DNA from: Planctomycetaceae bacterium
GTDB taxonomy: Bacteria > Planctomycetota > Planctomycetia > Pirellulales > Thermoguttaceae
Assembly (NCBI GenBank): GCA_031276415.1
Contig: JAISNF010000559.1
Location: 1-6,552, forward strand
Direction: 5' to 3'
DNA: 6,552 nucleotides
The notes beneath the pieces are model-generated. The model was not told where the DNA came from. It did not search any database and worked only from the letters and a program-made list of their open reading frames with translations. This document shows positions 5,882 to 6,552 of the stretch, piece by piece; within the stretch, counting starts at the first letter, position 1; each line of letters begins with the position of its first letter. The position numbers and the translations under genes were made by a program.

Positions 5882-6316
5882 TTGACCGTTTGTAAAATCA
5901 CTGCTATAAATATTCGTCCGCGCCGTTTCGGTAAAAGTTTGTTTTTGTCCACACTTGCTTATTTACTTTTGAATAACATTTATATTCCAATGAGTGAATA
6001 TGAAACAGTTTCCGGTCGTGCCGATATTTTTCTGCAACGTAATCCCAATGTTCCGCAAGTGAAATACGAATGGGTTTGGGAATTGAAGTATTGCAAAAGC
6101 AACGCCAAAAAAACGGAAATAAATCAAAAACGCAAAGAAGGCTTGGAAGAATTGAACCAATATATTACCTCAAACCGATTAAAAAATCGCCCCAACTTAA
6201 AATCAGCCTTGTTAATTTTTATCGGAAAAAATAAATACGAAATCAACGAAAATGATCCTCTCATTTTTCCGAAAAACACCGATCAATCCGCTCCACAAAA
6301 TGTGAACAAATTGTGA
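5882..6316 (+). pseudogene. Internally deleted AAA-ATPase-like / PD-(D/E)XK nuclease remnant
   Basis: The frame follows a TAA at 5879-5881 and has no ATG until codon 37 (5990); the only upstream start would be the TTG at 5882 with no ribosome site. Residues 12-25 (RPRRFGKSLFLSTL) are the P-loop of the AAA-ATPase-like family (Pfam AAA-ATPase_like), whose full members are about 500 residues and end in a PDDEXK_9 nuclease domain. Here, about a dozen residues after the P-loop, the sequence becomes that C-terminal domain: GRADIFL (Asp48), then WELKY (Glu67, Lys69), a D-x18-E-x-K nuclease core, and the family-typical ending (LNQY...RLKNRPNLKSALLIFIGKNKYEI). The N-terminal part before the P-loop (usually ...YVDKT...) and roughly 300-400 residues of ATPase are missing, with no frameshift at the join. 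A stand-alone nuclease from the ATG at 5990 is conceivable, but gene decay by in-frame deletion is more likely. Confidence 0.75.
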
Positions 6317-6322
6317 ACAAAT
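6301..6322 (+). repeat. 11-bp tandem duplication at the remnant's stop codon
   Basis: TGTGAACAAAT occurs twice in a row. Because 11 is not a multiple of three, the second unit is read in another frame and its TGA (6314-6316) becomes the stop. Without it the frame would run four more codons (FRKK) to a TAA at 6334-6336. Confidence 0.7.
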
Positions 6323-6434
6323 TCAGGAAAAAATAAGGGCTGATATTGTAAAATGAGACGAAATATCGGATAATGCCCAATGTTTTGTTCGTTGCAAACA
6401 AAGTTGTTGCTTAGAACAGTCTATTTTATTAAAC

Positions 6435-6484
6435 GCGAAAATACACGGAAAAAAGAATTGTTGCAAATATTTGTGGATTTTCGC
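6435..6484. repeat. Inverted repeat GCGAAAATACAC / GTGGATTTTCGC
   Basis: Arms 6435-6446 and 6473-6484 pair at 11 of 12 positions around a 26-base loop. The palindrome CAAATATTTG (6464-6473) overlaps the start of the right arm by one base. It lies in the non-coding stretch 6317-6497, where I see no gene. It could be a structured 3' region for a minus-strand gene or a dispersed repeat. Confidence 0.45.
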
Positions 6485-6497
6485 AGATTATTTATTT

Positions 6498-6551
6498 TCA
6501 ATTAACTTTGGGTGCTATTCCTTCTGGTATTAACCGGTTCTTCCATTCGAT
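6498..6551 (-). CDS. Possible C-terminus of a minus-strand gene running off the right edge
   Basis: Reading leftward from 6551, the frame gives IEWKNRLIPEGIAPKVN and then TGA at 6500-6498. The composition looks protein-like, but 17 codons are too few for recognition, and a second minus frame is also open over nearly the same span. If real, this gene converges on the decayed ATPase/nuclease region. Confidence 0.25.
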   Translation of the reverse strand: MEWKNRLIPEGIAPKVN

Positions 6552-6552
6552 T

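Noticed and set aside
6340..6369. Weak hairpin CTGATATT / AATATCGG after the nuclease remnant
   Set aside because: Eight pairs including a G-T, AT-rich, 14-base loop and no T run; not supportable as a terminator.

Overview
The window is AT-rich bacterial DNA (roughly 40% G+C by eye) with plus-strand genes separated by fairly long, repeat-bearing gaps. There are no RNA genes, phage structural genes or CRISPR arrays. The lineage is uncertain. A very long secreted TPR-like protein with a C-terminal membrane anchor, together with decaying PD-(D/E)XK nuclease/transposase-type genes, would fit a low-GC planctomycete or another gut or anaerobic lineage, but this is inference and no marker gene settles it.

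Left edge (1-651): the 3' end of a gene that is open through the left border and ends in a GEAR-rich helix plus a conserved tail. This type of C-terminus is seen in Rpn-like (PD-(D/E)XK) nucleases/putative transposases. The tail is immediately repeated as a second, nearly identical reading frame, a tandem duplication of about 298 bp. Centre (733-4128): one 1131-codon gene for an exported, helical-repeat (TPR-like) protein held in the membrane by a C-terminal helix. A small three-helix membrane protein follows (4246-4749), with a good ribosome binding site and DUF1360-like features. The gap 4750-4979 carries two palindromes and a heptamer array. The array runs directly into the start of an intact alpha/beta-hydrolase gene (4980-5789). 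On the right (5882-6316) lies a collapsed AAA-ATPase/PD-(D/E)XK gene: the P-loop is joined directly to the C-terminal nuclease domain, so most of the ATPase is missing. The last ~235 bp are largely non-coding, with an inverted repeat and possibly the C-terminus of a minus-strand gene.

No operon with a clear shared function is visible, and the gaps between genes (81-230 bp) suggest mostly separate transcription units. The window's most interesting content is its remnants and repeats: a duplicated nuclease tail, a gutted nuclease-ATPase, two oppositely oriented heptamer arrays of one family, two palindromes, and a leader-like block upstream of more than one gene. I found no convincing complete new system.
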